DNA of 64,000 nt. It comes from RGEC01 sp964475595 (lineage in GTDB: Bacteria > Bacteroidota > Bacteroidia > NS11-12g > UBA955). The position numbers were made by a program, and so were the translations under genes. Positions 8,181-16,371 of this stretch are shown here, piece by piece; position 1 is the first letter of the stretch, and every line of letters begins with the position of its first letter. The notes beneath the pieces were generated by a model. That model did no database searches. It was not told the DNA's origin and saw only the letters and a program-made list of their open reading frames with translations. The stretch covers positions 68,030 through 132,029 of the forward strand of contig CAYYXG010000005.1 of assembly GCA_964475595.1 (NCBI GenBank). The letters are read 5' to 3'.

Positions 8181-9371
8181 TTGAACATTGTATTCGCTAC
8201 TGACGGAATTTACCCTTTTGTGCTGGGAGGCATGCAAAAGCATGCTGCCTACATTATCCGGCACCTGGCAGGAACCGAGCATACGGTGGATGTGCTGATC
8301 CCCAACCATGGGGTCAGCAATGCCGAAGAGGCGGAATCCCGGTTCTGGGGAAATGTGCGACCTGACAACATCCGATTTCATGTAATTCCTTATCCAAAAT
8401 TGCCCCGTTTTCCGGGTCATTATGTGGTGGCAAGTTATTTGTACTCACGAAGGATTACAAACTATTTTTCCCATAAAATATCAACCACCGACATCCTATT
8501 TGGGAAAGGTTATACATTATGGCACTGGCTGGCCCGGCAAAACCGCCCTCAAATACCCGTCATTGTTCAGTTACACGGCCTTGAAATGTTTCAGCCGGCA
8601 TTTGCTGTGAAAGAAATGCTGCACAAAATGCTGATGCGAATTCCGGCGGTTCCTATCATCCGTTTGACGGATTATATCTTTTCTTATGGCGGGGATGTAA
8701 AGGAAATTTTAATAAAACAGGGTAAAACGGATGCAAGTATTTTCGAACAGTATGGGGCTGTAGACGATTTTTGGCTGTATCCTGAGCCAACCCCAAAGGA
8801 GAACGGATTGATTCGCAAGTTTTTGTTTGTAGCAAGAAACGAATACCGCAAGGGATATCATTTACTGCATGAAACCCTTCAAGAGCTTATTACGGACAAT
8901 GAAACGTTTGAGATTGACATTGTAGGTGAGTTACCCAAACCAATGGAGCTGCAAGACCCAAGGATTCGTTACCACGGCAATCTATCCGCAGAGGCATTGA
9001 AATCCCTTAAAGATCGTTGTGAGGTATTGCTTTTGCCAAGTCTTTCAGAAGGCTTTCCAACCATCATTATAGAGTCAATGGCCAGGGGGTTATGCATTGC
9101 TGCGTCAGAGGTGGGGGCGGTTACCAAGGTTATTGACAAATACACCGGGTGGCTTCTACAACCCGGAAGCAGTAAGTCGCTCAAAGACACCATGAAGGCG
9201 ATCATCAGAACACCGGCAACTGATCTTCATGGCAAACAAATGGCCTGTTATCAAAAAGTATTGCACAAGTTTCGATGGGAATCTACGGTAAATCAATTAG
9301 TTTCGCATTTACAATCAGCGGCTCATGATTATCGGGAACGGATTACTCGCCAACAGTCTCAGGGATATTGA
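8181..9371 (+). CDS. GT4-family glycosyltransferase (TTG start)
   Basis: 396 residues. The N-terminus IVFATDGIYPFVLGGMQKHA is a typical GT4 opening with a glycine-rich acceptor loop. The C-terminal donor domain has FLFVARNEYRKGYHLL and LPSLSEGFPTIIIESMARG, the EX7E-type motif. A TGA lies in frame directly before the TTG at 8181, and the next ATG would remove the conserved opening, so TTG is the most likely start. The sequence TAATTTGC at 8166-8173 resembles a -7 element. The gene is divergent from asnB and overlaps the next gene by 47 bp. Donor and acceptor are unknown. Confidence 0.87.
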   Translation: MNIVFATDGIYPFVLGGMQKHAAYIIRHLAGTEHTVDVLIPNHGVSNAEEAESRFWGNVRPDNIRFHVIPYPKLPRFPGHYVVASYLYSRRITNYFSHKISTTDILFGKGYTLWHWLARQNRPQIPVIVQLHGLEMFQPAFAVKEMLHKMLMRIPAVPIIRLTDYIFSYGGDVKEILIKQGKTDASIFEQYGAVDDFWLYPEPTPKENGLIRKFLFVARNEYRKGYHLLHETLQELITDNETFEIDIVGELPKPMELQDPRIRYHGNLSAEALKSLKDRCEVLLLPSLSEGFPTIIIESMARGLCIAASEVGAVTKVIDKYTGWLLQPGSSKSLKDTMKAIIRTPATDLHGKQMACYQKVLHKFRWESTVNQLVSHLQSAAHDYRERITRQQSQGY

Positions 9372-10011
9372 CCGGGAATCGGTAACCTTTTTCTGCTCTG
9401 GTGTTTCAGATTCGGGTGAAACCAATCCATTGGCGTTTGAGCGGGAATTTTCTTTGCTTAGGATGCAGGACAGCCAGGAACTGCTTTGTTATTTTTCTAC
9501 CGTAAGCATTTTTAACCCGTCCAAACAGCACACTCCCTACATTCTTCACAAGTTGAAAATGGAGCATGAAATTCGGACAACTTTTCCGGAGCATCTTATT
9601 ATACGATTGCCGAACATGATGGGTGAAGGTGGCAATGGTTCCAATTTGTTTCCGTACTTCATGCGAAGTATTACTGATGGCAAAACAGTTACCATTTTTG
9701 ACAACACCCACCGCGAACTCATGGAGGTTCAATTGCTGCCGAGCATTGTGGACACGCTGTTAAACGCGGGTTTCACAGGCAGCATCAATGCGGGTTTTGG
9801 AAATGCCCCCAAGGTAAAGGACATTTACCTGCACATTTGCCAATTGATGGAGGCAACACCCAATATGAAAATAGAGAAAGGGGAAGACGCCTACGAAGTA
9901 GATTACTCCGATTTTTCTACCCTGATGAAATCTGCCGGTGTGGCCCCGATGGGTACATGGCAGGAACGGGTGGGGCGATATGTGTATCTAAACAGAAGCC
10001 AGTTTGCGTAG
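9325..10011 (+). CDS. Compact NAD-dependent epimerase/dehydratase-like protein
   Basis: 228 residues, shorter than the usual 300-340 of extended SDRs. An N-terminal GNGLLANSL resembles the Rossmann glycine loop. The segment CYFSTVSIFNP, then YILHK about 17 residues later, matches the SDR Ser and YxxxK active site. RLPNMMGEGGNG and FDNTHRELM match the substrate half. Much of the first Rossmann half is missing, but the active-site residues remain, so this looks like a genuine compact family rather than a broken gene. It overlaps the preceding glycosyltransferase by 47 bp and the convergent gene at 9988 by 24 bp. The substrate is unknown. Confidence 0.72.
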   Translation: MIIGNGLLANSLRDIDRESVTFFCSGVSDSGETNPLAFEREFSLLRMQDSQELLCYFSTVSIFNPSKQHTPYILHKLKMEHEIRTTFPEHLIIRLPNMMGEGGNGSNLFPYFMRSITDGKTVTIFDNTHRELMEVQLLPSIVDTLLNAGFTGSINAGFGNAPKVKDIYLHICQLMEATPNMKIEKGEDAYEVDYSDFSTLMKSAGVAPMGTWQERVGRYVYLNRSQFA

Positions 10012-11034
10012 GGTTTCTGACCAGTTTCTAGTACTATAAGTGCTGGCAAGTTCAATGCTGACTTTACCCATTTGGGTAAGCTGCTCCTCACTGGAATTCA
10101 TCATTTTTAACAAGGCTGATTTTAATTGAATGACATTGCCGCTTTGAAAAAGTAGTCCGTTTTCAGTGTTTCTCAGGAATGCATGATGCGCATTTATCGC
10201 ATCACTCAATATCATAGGCATGCCGGCCGCCGCAAATTCCTGTACGACAACGCCCCATGGTTCAAAATAGGATGGCAATACAAAAACATCCGTCTGTGTG
10301 ATTACATAGTCCATTTCCTCCGGCTGTATGAAACCCAAATGTCTGATCCCTTCGTGCTGAATCCGATGCTGATAATTAGGTCCTGTGCCCGCACACCATA
10401 GCTCCCATTGATTGTGCCCTTCGTTAAACAAATCAATGAATGCTTCCCAAAGTAATTCGAGGCCTTTTTGGGGAATGTACCTTGCCACTACCAAAAATCG
10501 TTTGGGGCGATTTGGTGTTTTCTTAGAGATTCCTTTTCCTTGATATCGTGCTAAATCTGCTGCATAAAAACCCGTAAATATGTTCTTTTCATGAAAGCCC
10601 AGCCTCAGGGCATATCGCTTTTGTGGATCACCTGGTACCCAGCAAAAACGGGTTATCGATTTCAAGATAAAATAAGCAGGCAATAACAGCAACCACTGCT
10701 TGACACTTCCTCTCCATGTGTTGTCTAGGCATAAAACGAAACGATAATTCTTACACGCCATTCGCGCCAGACGCAGATAATCTCTGTCTGCCCAGCCCGA
10801 CATCATGATTAAACCGGGTTTTATCCGCTTTATTAATACATAAATCCCCTCTGTACCCAAATTTCTTTTTTCGTGCAGTTCAACACCGTCCGGAATCTGA
10901 AATTGAAAAGGTGCTTCCGGATTAATGGGATGGTGTACAACATGGATGCTATCTTCAGGGTTTAATTTAATATGTTCCCTAAAACAGTCAATGCTGTAGC
11001 CGGCCAATTCGGTATAAAGAAATAAATAGGTCAT
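9988..11034 (-). CDS. GT4-family glycosyltransferase
   Basis: 348 residues with a short acceptor half. The donor half has RFLVVARYIPQKGLELL and LPSYFEPWGVVVQEFAAAGMP, a clear EX7E motif. Two acceptor-side features, SGWADRDYL and CLDNTWRGS, recall acetylated-sugar transferases but do not identify the substrate. It lies between two plus-strand genes, overlapping the upstream epimerase tail end-to-end by 24 bp and divergent from the Wzy/WaaL-like gene. It is therefore a single-gene unit or has lost its operon partners. Function beyond glycosyl transfer is inference. Confidence 0.86.
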   Translation of the reverse strand: MTYLFLYTELAGYSIDCFREHIKLNPEDSIHVVHHPINPEAPFQFQIPDGVELHEKRNLGTEGIYVLIKRIKPGLIMMSGWADRDYLRLARMACKNYRFVLCLDNTWRGSVKQWLLLLPAYFILKSITRFCWVPGDPQKRYALRLGFHEKNIFTGFYAADLARYQGKGISKKTPNRPKRFLVVARYIPQKGLELLWEAFIDLFNEGHNQWELWCAGTGPNYQHRIQHEGIRHLGFIQPEEMDYVITQTDVFVLPSYFEPWGVVVQEFAAAGMPMILSDAINAHHAFLRNTENGLLFQSGNVIQLKSALLKMMNSSEEQLTQMGKVSIELASTYSTRNWSETLRKLASV

Positions 11035-11046
11035 TGGTCTGATAAC

Positions 11047-11064
11047 AATAGGCTAAAATAGGCT
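11047..11064. repeat. 10-bp-period direct repeat between divergent genes
   Basis: The octamer AATAGGCT occurs twice, starting at 11047 and 11057, so the copies are one helical turn apart. They lie in the 53-base gap between the divergent glycosyltransferase and Wzy/WaaL-like genes, where a regulator site would fit. The sequence TAATTTGC at 11073-11080, just downstream, is also seen before the gene at 8181. This is suggestive only. Confidence 0.25.
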
Positions 11065-11087
11065 TTTATCATTAATTTGCCCATCCA

Positions 11088-12482
11088 ATGCGGCTGGAAA
11101 AGTTTTTAATCGTCCTGACCATCTTTACGGTTTTTATGGATGATTTCCGGTTTGGCGATGAATCAAACAGGGCTTTTGTAGCATTTGACTTTTACTATTA
11201 CTATGTAATCTGGATTCTTTTTATTGTTCATTACCTCCGCAAAAGGAAAGCCATACCATTTTGGCCAAGCTGGTTTTTACTGGGCATTTTGGTGTTATTC
11301 ACCAACTCATTGTTTGGCGGTTTTGCCAGTGGAAGCTTAAAGTTTTCTATGGTAAAACAAATGCTGGGCATTGCCTATTCTTCAATCGCCTATTTCAGTG
11401 TAATTAAATTTAATGATTTTGATTTGCCTAAAGTGTTTAAATACTACGTAAGCGGCGCGTTTTGGGTATCCATGTGGGGGATTACAGAGCAGGGGATGCA
11501 TATACTGGGTTTCAAAGACAGATTTGCCGGTTCAGCCATTGAAAACATTACACGTCTGTTGGGTTTTGCCAATTTTTGGGAAAATTACAAAATTACTTCT
11601 ACCGGATTTAACCGTGTTTATTCCATCATGGGTGAACCCTATTTTCTCGCTGTGGCTTTGCTTCCGGCATTCTATTATCTGATGAATTGCATGATTGGAC
11701 CTAAATTGGTTCGAAACCGAAAAGAATGGTTTCGACTGGGAGTGGTCGGATTGTGTATGCTCTTTACCTTCAGCGCTGCAGGCTATGCGGGCATTGGGAT
11801 GAGTATAATTCTGATTGGGGTAAATCATGGCTTTTTTGATTTACGCAGGTTTGGGGTGTTTTTTATTCCCATTTTCTTGCTGGTAATTCTACCCCAGATT
11901 TCCAATTTGCGAAAACTGTTTTTTGAATTGCAGGTGAGGGTTGACGATACCATCAAGGCATTTGTTTATAAAGGTGTAATGGATAAAAAAGAAATTGCCA
12001 AACTTAATTCATCCACTTTTGCCCTTTATTCCAATTTTTTGATAGCGGGGCAGGCATTCGAATCGCACCCCATAACGGGCGCCGGACTGGGTTCACATGA
12101 ACTGAGTTACCAGCGTTATTTTGATCGTTTTTTGGATAAAAACCTGCAAAAAATGTATGGCAATTTCAATTCCAAAGATGCCAATTCCCTTTTCATTCGC
12201 ATGCTGTCTGAAGGGGGGCTGATTGGGCTTGGATTATTGATGGTTGCAATTTTTTATTTCTTTGTGTACAAAAAAGGAATCCGAGAACCGGAGCTTTGGA
12301 TGCTCACCCTCATCAATCAAGGGGTGTTTTTAATGTTAATCGTTCGATTACTGAGAACAGGAAATTATATCGGGCAGGGATTTTACTTCTTCTTTTTCTT
12401 ATATGCTTTTGCGGCCATTCAGATTCGTCAATATTACCGCAATGTCAATGCTGCAGCAGATTCTACGATGGTAGACACGTGA
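11088..12482 (+). CDS. O-antigen polymerase/ligase-family membrane protein (Wzy/WaaL-like)
   Basis: 464 residues with about 11 hydrophobic segments and a long exported loop around residues 290-370. The loop contains HPITGAGLGSHE, typical of the Wzy_C/O-antigen ligase family (PF04932), which polymerises repeat units or joins a finished chain to its acceptor in the periplasm. It is the only large gene on the plus strand downstream of 10 kb. It converges on the next glycosyltransferase with a 49-bp overlap. Because the locus also encodes a Wzm/Wzt exporter and no Wzx flippase was found, a ligase role is at least as likely as a polymerase role. Confidence 0.82.
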   Translation: MRLEKFLIVLTIFTVFMDDFRFGDESNRAFVAFDFYYYYVIWILFIVHYLRKRKAIPFWPSWFLLGILVLFTNSLFGGFASGSLKFSMVKQMLGIAYSSIAYFSVIKFNDFDLPKVFKYYVSGAFWVSMWGITEQGMHILGFKDRFAGSAIENITRLLGFANFWENYKITSTGFNRVYSIMGEPYFLAVALLPAFYYLMNCMIGPKLVRNRKEWFRLGVVGLCMLFTFSAAGYAGIGMSIILIGVNHGFFDLRRFGVFFIPIFLLVILPQISNLRKLFFELQVRVDDTIKAFVYKGVMDKKEIAKLNSSTFALYSNFLIAGQAFESHPITGAGLGSHELSYQRYFDRFLDKNLQKMYGNFNSKDANSLFIRMLSEGGLIGLGLLMVAIFYFFVYKKGIREPELWMLTLINQGVFLMLIVRLLRTGNYIGQGFYFFFFLYAFAAIQIRQYYRNVNAAADSTMVDT

Positions 12483-13642
12483 ATGGTCCAGGTGTGTTTT
12501 TCTAAAATTTTTTGCCTGAAATTTTCACCTGTTTTTCTCCATTTATCTTCATGATCCAGCATATTTATCAATGCCCCGGCGATAGCATTTACATCCGGTT
12601 CTACCAAATATCCGTCCTTTTCATGCTCCATCACATCGCGCACCGGACCAGTATTTGGTGCTAAAATGGGCACACCCATCAATCCATATTCAAAAATTTT
12701 TATGGGAGAACCATACCAATTTGATGCAGCCATAACCGCAATGTCAAAGGCGCCGATGTAGGCCATTACATCCCTGTGTGGAACCCTGCCGGTGAAAGTG
12801 TAAGTTCCTTTCGGAAGCGATGAGGCCTGTACTTCCAAAGACTCGCGTATGTTGCCATCACCCACAATCAACAAATGCAAGTCCTTCCTTTCTGCCAAAA
12901 TACGTTTAAACGCATCAATGAGCTTATCTACACCATGATATGGAAACAGGCTGCCTACAAATCCAATGATCTTGCTATTTGCCGCATAGCGATTTCGGAT
13001 TTCCGCTATTTCCTGGGCACCGGGAATATCCCTATCAGGATTGATAGCATTGGGAATCATCAATAAGTTACCCTTATATTGGTATCTCTTTCGCAGATAT
13101 TCGCCCAGCGCTGAAGAAACAACTACTGCCATATGGGTTTTCCTCAGTTTGGTTCTTTCCTTCCAGTGGCCCATAAACCGAAATAAATCCGGACCCTCGA
13201 AGGCCGCCATTTCCTCTACAACAGGGCTGTTCACCTCCAGCACATGATTAATCCTATAACGGGTTGCCATATTGACCCCGCTATCCTGCAGATATTCTCC
13301 ACGTTCATAAATCAAATCCGGGTTGAAAGTATGAATAGCTGTTTCAAGCTGCCTTCCAGCCCTTCTGTCATGCATCAAGAGTCGGATATCTTTCAGTGCA
13401 TTCCAAAGAAAAACGGGTAAAAAACGCTTTAAACCGGAAACATTGCCTGCTTTCTGCGTCAAACCATCGATGTGATTTTTAACTGAAGCAGTTTCAATGC
13501 CACCCATCACCACGGGCAAAACCTCATGACCCAATTGGCGAAAAGCCGCTATGGTTTCACGCTGGTGTGTGCTGTAGCCCACTTCACTCACAATATCGTG
13601 GGTGGGATGGGGGGAATAGTAAATAATCCGGAGTTTTTTCAA
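12434..13642 (-). CDS. GT4-family glycosyltransferase
   Basis: 402 residues. The acceptor half opens RIIYYSPHPTHDIVSEVGYSTHQRE, and the donor half has IIGFVGSLFPYHGVDKLI and a GSPIKIFEYGLMGVPIL segment near the EX7E position. This form resembles enzymes of exopolysaccharide loci. It is the last gene of the long minus-strand array. Its 5' end overlaps the hypothetical gene by 4 bp, and its 3' end runs 49 bp into the convergent Wzy/WaaL-like gene. No separate terminator is seen. Donor sugar unknown. Confidence 0.87.
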   Translation of the reverse strand: MKKLRIIYYSPHPTHDIVSEVGYSTHQRETIAAFRQLGHEVLPVVMGGIETASVKNHIDGLTQKAGNVSGLKRFLPVFLWNALKDIRLLMHDRRAGRQLETAIHTFNPDLIYERGEYLQDSGVNMATRYRINHVLEVNSPVVEEMAAFEGPDLFRFMGHWKERTKLRKTHMAVVVSSALGEYLRKRYQYKGNLLMIPNAINPDRDIPGAQEIAEIRNRYAANSKIIGFVGSLFPYHGVDKLIDAFKRILAERKDLHLLIVGDGNIRESLEVQASSLPKGTYTFTGRVPHRDVMAYIGAFDIAVMAASNWYGSPIKIFEYGLMGVPILAPNTGPVRDVMEHEKDGYLVEPDVNAIAGALINMLDHEDKWRKTGENFRQKILEKHTWTIHVSTIVESAAALTLR

Positions 13643-14625
13643 TTTATTGAATAACCAGCAGCCCGCATTACATCTTCGCGGGTGTAGGATTTCATGGGAA
13701 TGTTGATTTCTGTTTTGGCAAATGTTTCGGGGATGTCTTCTCCCTCAATGAGTTTTTGCAGCCAGGGTTTATAGTAGGAAGGGGTTTGAGGGCGGTTGAG
13801 AACTTCCTGCAGGTATTGTATGTCCGCAATCCCTTTTTCCTGAATAAAACGACAAACGGTTTGCATGCTGTAGCTGTCTATTTCCGGACCCACCGCACTG
13901 CGGGTTGGAGCAAAATATTCATTTTCATCAATACCCGTGAAGGCATCTCCATCAGGATACCACTGCACCGTATTGGCCACCGAAATACCGAACTGTTTTT
14001 CCATTCCGAGCAGCTGTATGGCTTTCCGCAGGGGTGTTTTAAACGCTTTTAGTAGCGGGTTGTGACGCAAGGAATCTGTAGCGCGCTTTTTATCGGGTGT
14101 CCATAGCTGCAGGGTGGCACTGTAGGTTTCGGGAAGATATACGATGTGTGGTTCCCAACTGTCAATGGTATGCACGGGATATTGCTGCTGGGTAAAATGC
14201 TTACTTACCCTGAGTTTAGTTTTGCCGCCCTCAACCTGGATATTTTTATCAAACAGCATGGTTTCATAACCGGAACCCAGAATAGCTGCCGTGGTCAGCA
14301 TATAATTGTTGTGATGATGTATGCAGTGGGCAGCAATTCCTTTGGCGTGTGTAGGATGCGAAGCAAAGAAATGGATTTTCATAACCATATCTTCGTTTTC
14401 GTAGATATACAGAAAGGGTATGTTATATTGACTCCAGGTTTGTTTGAGATACCCTTCATCATCAAAATTGCGCTGTAGCACTTGTTTTAGGAATTCAGCA
14501 TCGTTGCCCATGGCCTGAAGTATTGGACCCGCCAGACGGTGCAGTTCAGCACGATCTTCATGAATGCGGTTTAATTCAATAATTTGTTGAATGTAGGGAT
14601 TCGACACCAAGGTTTCAGCGTTCAT
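13639..14625 (-). CDS. Unidentified histidine-rich protein, possibly cupin-like
   Basis: 328 residues, not recognised. No signal peptide or membrane segment is seen, so it is probably cytoplasmic. Histidines cluster at 85-105 (H85, H90, H93, H100, H103-H105) with more at 143, 152 and 160. The stretch ending HCIHHHNNYMLTTA, followed by strand-like segments and HIVYLPE, could be a cupin-like metal site similar to cysteine-dioxygenase-type folds; this is a guess. It overlaps the downstream GT4 by 4 bp and lies 51 bp below the ATP-grasp gene. With a PIG-L deacetylase one gene further up, it may help make or attach an acyl or amino-acid substituent. Confidence 0.7.
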   Translation of the reverse strand: MNAETLVSNPYIQQIIELNRIHEDRAELHRLAGPILQAMGNDAEFLKQVLQRNFDDEGYLKQTWSQYNIPFLYIYENEDMVMKIHFFASHPTHAKGIAAHCIHHHNNYMLTTAAILGSGYETMLFDKNIQVEGGKTKLRVSKHFTQQQYPVHTIDSWEPHIVYLPETYSATLQLWTPDKKRATDSLRHNPLLKAFKTPLRKAIQLLGMEKQFGISVANTVQWYPDGDAFTGIDENEYFAPTRSAVGPEIDSYSMQTVCRFIQEKGIADIQYLQEVLNRPQTPSYYKPWLQKLIEGEDIPETFAKTEINIPMKSYTREDVMRAAGYSIN

Positions 14626-14676
14626 TCCGGTAGCAAAGTTCTTTGTTATGGGTTAAAGTAGTGCGACAATTATCAT

Positions 14677-15732
14677 TTAAGTTTCTGAAAACCACGCATC
14701 AGCATAGTAGCGGGTGAACCGCAAGCCCCACCTGGGTTCAGGAATAAGCGATTTTACGTCAATTCCAATGGCTTGTTGCACTGCAAGTAACGGCAAATTA
14801 ATACCCATACCCAAAGCGGTGGTGGTGCTTCCCTGTAATCGCGGATTGATTTCCAGAATACGAAATTCACCGTTTTCACTGCGTTTTACTTGCAATCCGT
14901 TTGGGCCATGCAGCCCTGTTGCCTTGAAAACGGCTGTGGCGTAATCTATAATCTCCTGAATATTTTCAAACTCACCTGCAACGCTGATACCATTGTTCAT
15001 GCTGATCCGTTTTCGTGGCAGGATTACCAATGGCTCTCCATTATCCAGCAGGGCATCTACCGTGTATTCTTCACCAGGAAGGTATTCCATCACCAGCATG
15101 GTGGGCAATACGGCATCCTTAAAAATATTCAGCACCGATTGTAGGGTTGTATGCGTATTGTTGGGCTTCTGCTCAAAAAAAGATGCCAAAGAACCTGCAG
15201 ATGCATCCAGAATTCGCATGCCCCTGCTTCCATTGGAAAGGGCAGGTTTAATGCATACTTTTTTTTGAGGATACCCCAGTTTTTTTGCGAACATTTCAAT
15301 TTCCGCACCGCTGTGGGCGGTATAACATTCAGCAACGGGAATATTCGCGGCGATTAGGGTTTGCATTAGCAACGCCTTGTCATTGGCCCTGTTCAATTTA
15401 TCATCATCAGAAACCACCACGGATGTTCCAATGGCCCTGAAATCAGCTAGATATTGGGATAATAACTCAAGTTCGCGGGTTACCAGGGGTAACAGCACCT
15501 GAATTTGCTTTTCCCGACAAATCCGCAGCATTTCTCCAACAAATTCAGGCTGAGAAGCAGCCGGAATCTGGATAAAATCCGCATGCAAAGCACGTCCTGA
15601 AGCATACGGATTGGCATCGGCCACTGTGAGTTCAATTTGTGGGGCTTGTCTCAGGGCAAGCAAAATACCCGGTCCACCGGGAGCTCCGGCGCCCGTCATT
15701 AAAACACGAATGGGGTGTGATGTGCTCATCAA
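14677..15732 (-). CDS. CarB-like ATP-grasp ligase
   Basis: 351 residues. The N-terminal pre-ATP-grasp domain starts RVLMTGAGAPGGPGI. The ATP-grasp core has CIKPALSNGSRGM, VMEYLPGEEYTVD and RILEINPRLQGST, the last carrying the metal-binding Glu and Asn. Such stand-alone CarB-like enzymes activate a carboxylate as an acyl phosphate and join it to an amine or thiol. It overlaps the PIG-L deacetylase gene by 4 bp. One reading is that the deacetylase exposes an amine and this ligase prepares or attaches a new acyl group. That is inference; the substrate is unknown. A different ATP-grasp enzyme lies at 57125-58348. Confidence 0.84.
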   Translation of the reverse strand: MMSTSHPIRVLMTGAGAPGGPGILLALRQAPQIELTVADANPYASGRALHADFIQIPAASQPEFVGEMLRICREKQIQVLLPLVTRELELLSQYLADFRAIGTSVVVSDDDKLNRANDKALLMQTLIAANIPVAECYTAHSGAEIEMFAKKLGYPQKKVCIKPALSNGSRGMRILDASAGSLASFFEQKPNNTHTTLQSVLNIFKDAVLPTMLVMEYLPGEEYTVDALLDNGEPLVILPRKRISMNNGISVAGEFENIQEIIDYATAVFKATGLHGPNGLQVKRSENGEFRILEINPRLQGSTTTALGMGINLPLLAVQQAIGIDVKSLIPEPRWGLRFTRYYADAWFSET

Positions 15733-16364
15733 TAAATCATGCGTACCACCTCAAACACCTCAGCCAGGGGTAGTCCCACTTGAACCCCACGCACTTTGGC
15801 CAAACTTTGAATGAAATCAGGTTGCATATAGGGGCGGTGCGCCTGGCTTTTGTAACAAGCCAGCGCACGTATTTTAGCTTCTACATGTTTTTGCTCCAGG
15901 GAATAAAACAGGGTGGTTTTGAATTCAAAATTATTCCACGGCAATTCATAACACAGCAACGTCGAAAATTTAAAAGCCCGAACAGCTTCCTGAGCAATGG
16001 TATAATGATCCTGGTGAATGTCATTAACACTCGGCACAAAAACCACATCGGGTTTAATTTTATTCCGTAAATTCAGAATATCATCCAGAATTTCCTGGCG
16101 GTGAAAATTAAAAGTGCGCACATCGTAATCAAACAGATGCAGATTTTCTGCAAGAACACCCAATTCCTGGGTAGATGCCTTAATTTCCTGAACAAGCACA
16201 TCTTCCGGAAAGCCAGCCAGCACGCTGTGTCTGCAAGCCGAAAATGCGGCGATATGCACTTCGTTGCCCTGTTCTAGCAGCAGTTTTATGGTACCGCCAC
16301 AGCCCAGCTCAGCATCGTCGGTGTGGGGAGAAAGAATGAGAATGGATTTATTTTGAAAATGCAT
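15729..16364 (-). CDS. PIG-L/LmbE-family N-deacetylase
   Basis: About 211 residues from the ATG at 16364; an in-frame ATG at 16448 lies inside the upstream gene and adds unrelated residues. The zinc-site motif appears as SPHTDDAELGCGG (His14, Asp16, Asp17), with the third ligand from DIHQDHY (His117 or His120). PIG-L enzymes remove N-acetyl groups from GlcNAc-type sugars. It lies 7 bases below a GT4 and overlaps the ATP-grasp gene by 4 bp, suggesting deacetylation of a sugar in the same glycan. The motif has Thr in place of the usual Pro (AHPDD), a tolerated variant. Confidence 0.9.
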   Translation of the reverse strand: MHFQNKSILILSPHTDDAELGCGGTIKLLLEQGNEVHIAAFSACRHSVLAGFPEDVLVQEIKASTQELGVLAENLHLFDYDVRTFNFHRQEILDDILNLRNKIKPDVVFVPSVNDIHQDHYTIAQEAVRAFKFSTLLCYELPWNNFEFKTTLFYSLEQKHVEAKIRALACYKSQAHRPYMQPDFIQSLAKVRGVQVGLPLAEVFEVVRMIY

Positions 16365-16371
16365 ATTTGCT

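Noticed and set aside
9325..10011. Calling the compact epimerase a truncated pseudogene
   Set aside because: It has its own start, a glycine loop, the Ser and YxxxK residues and an intact C-terminal half, so it is probably functional.
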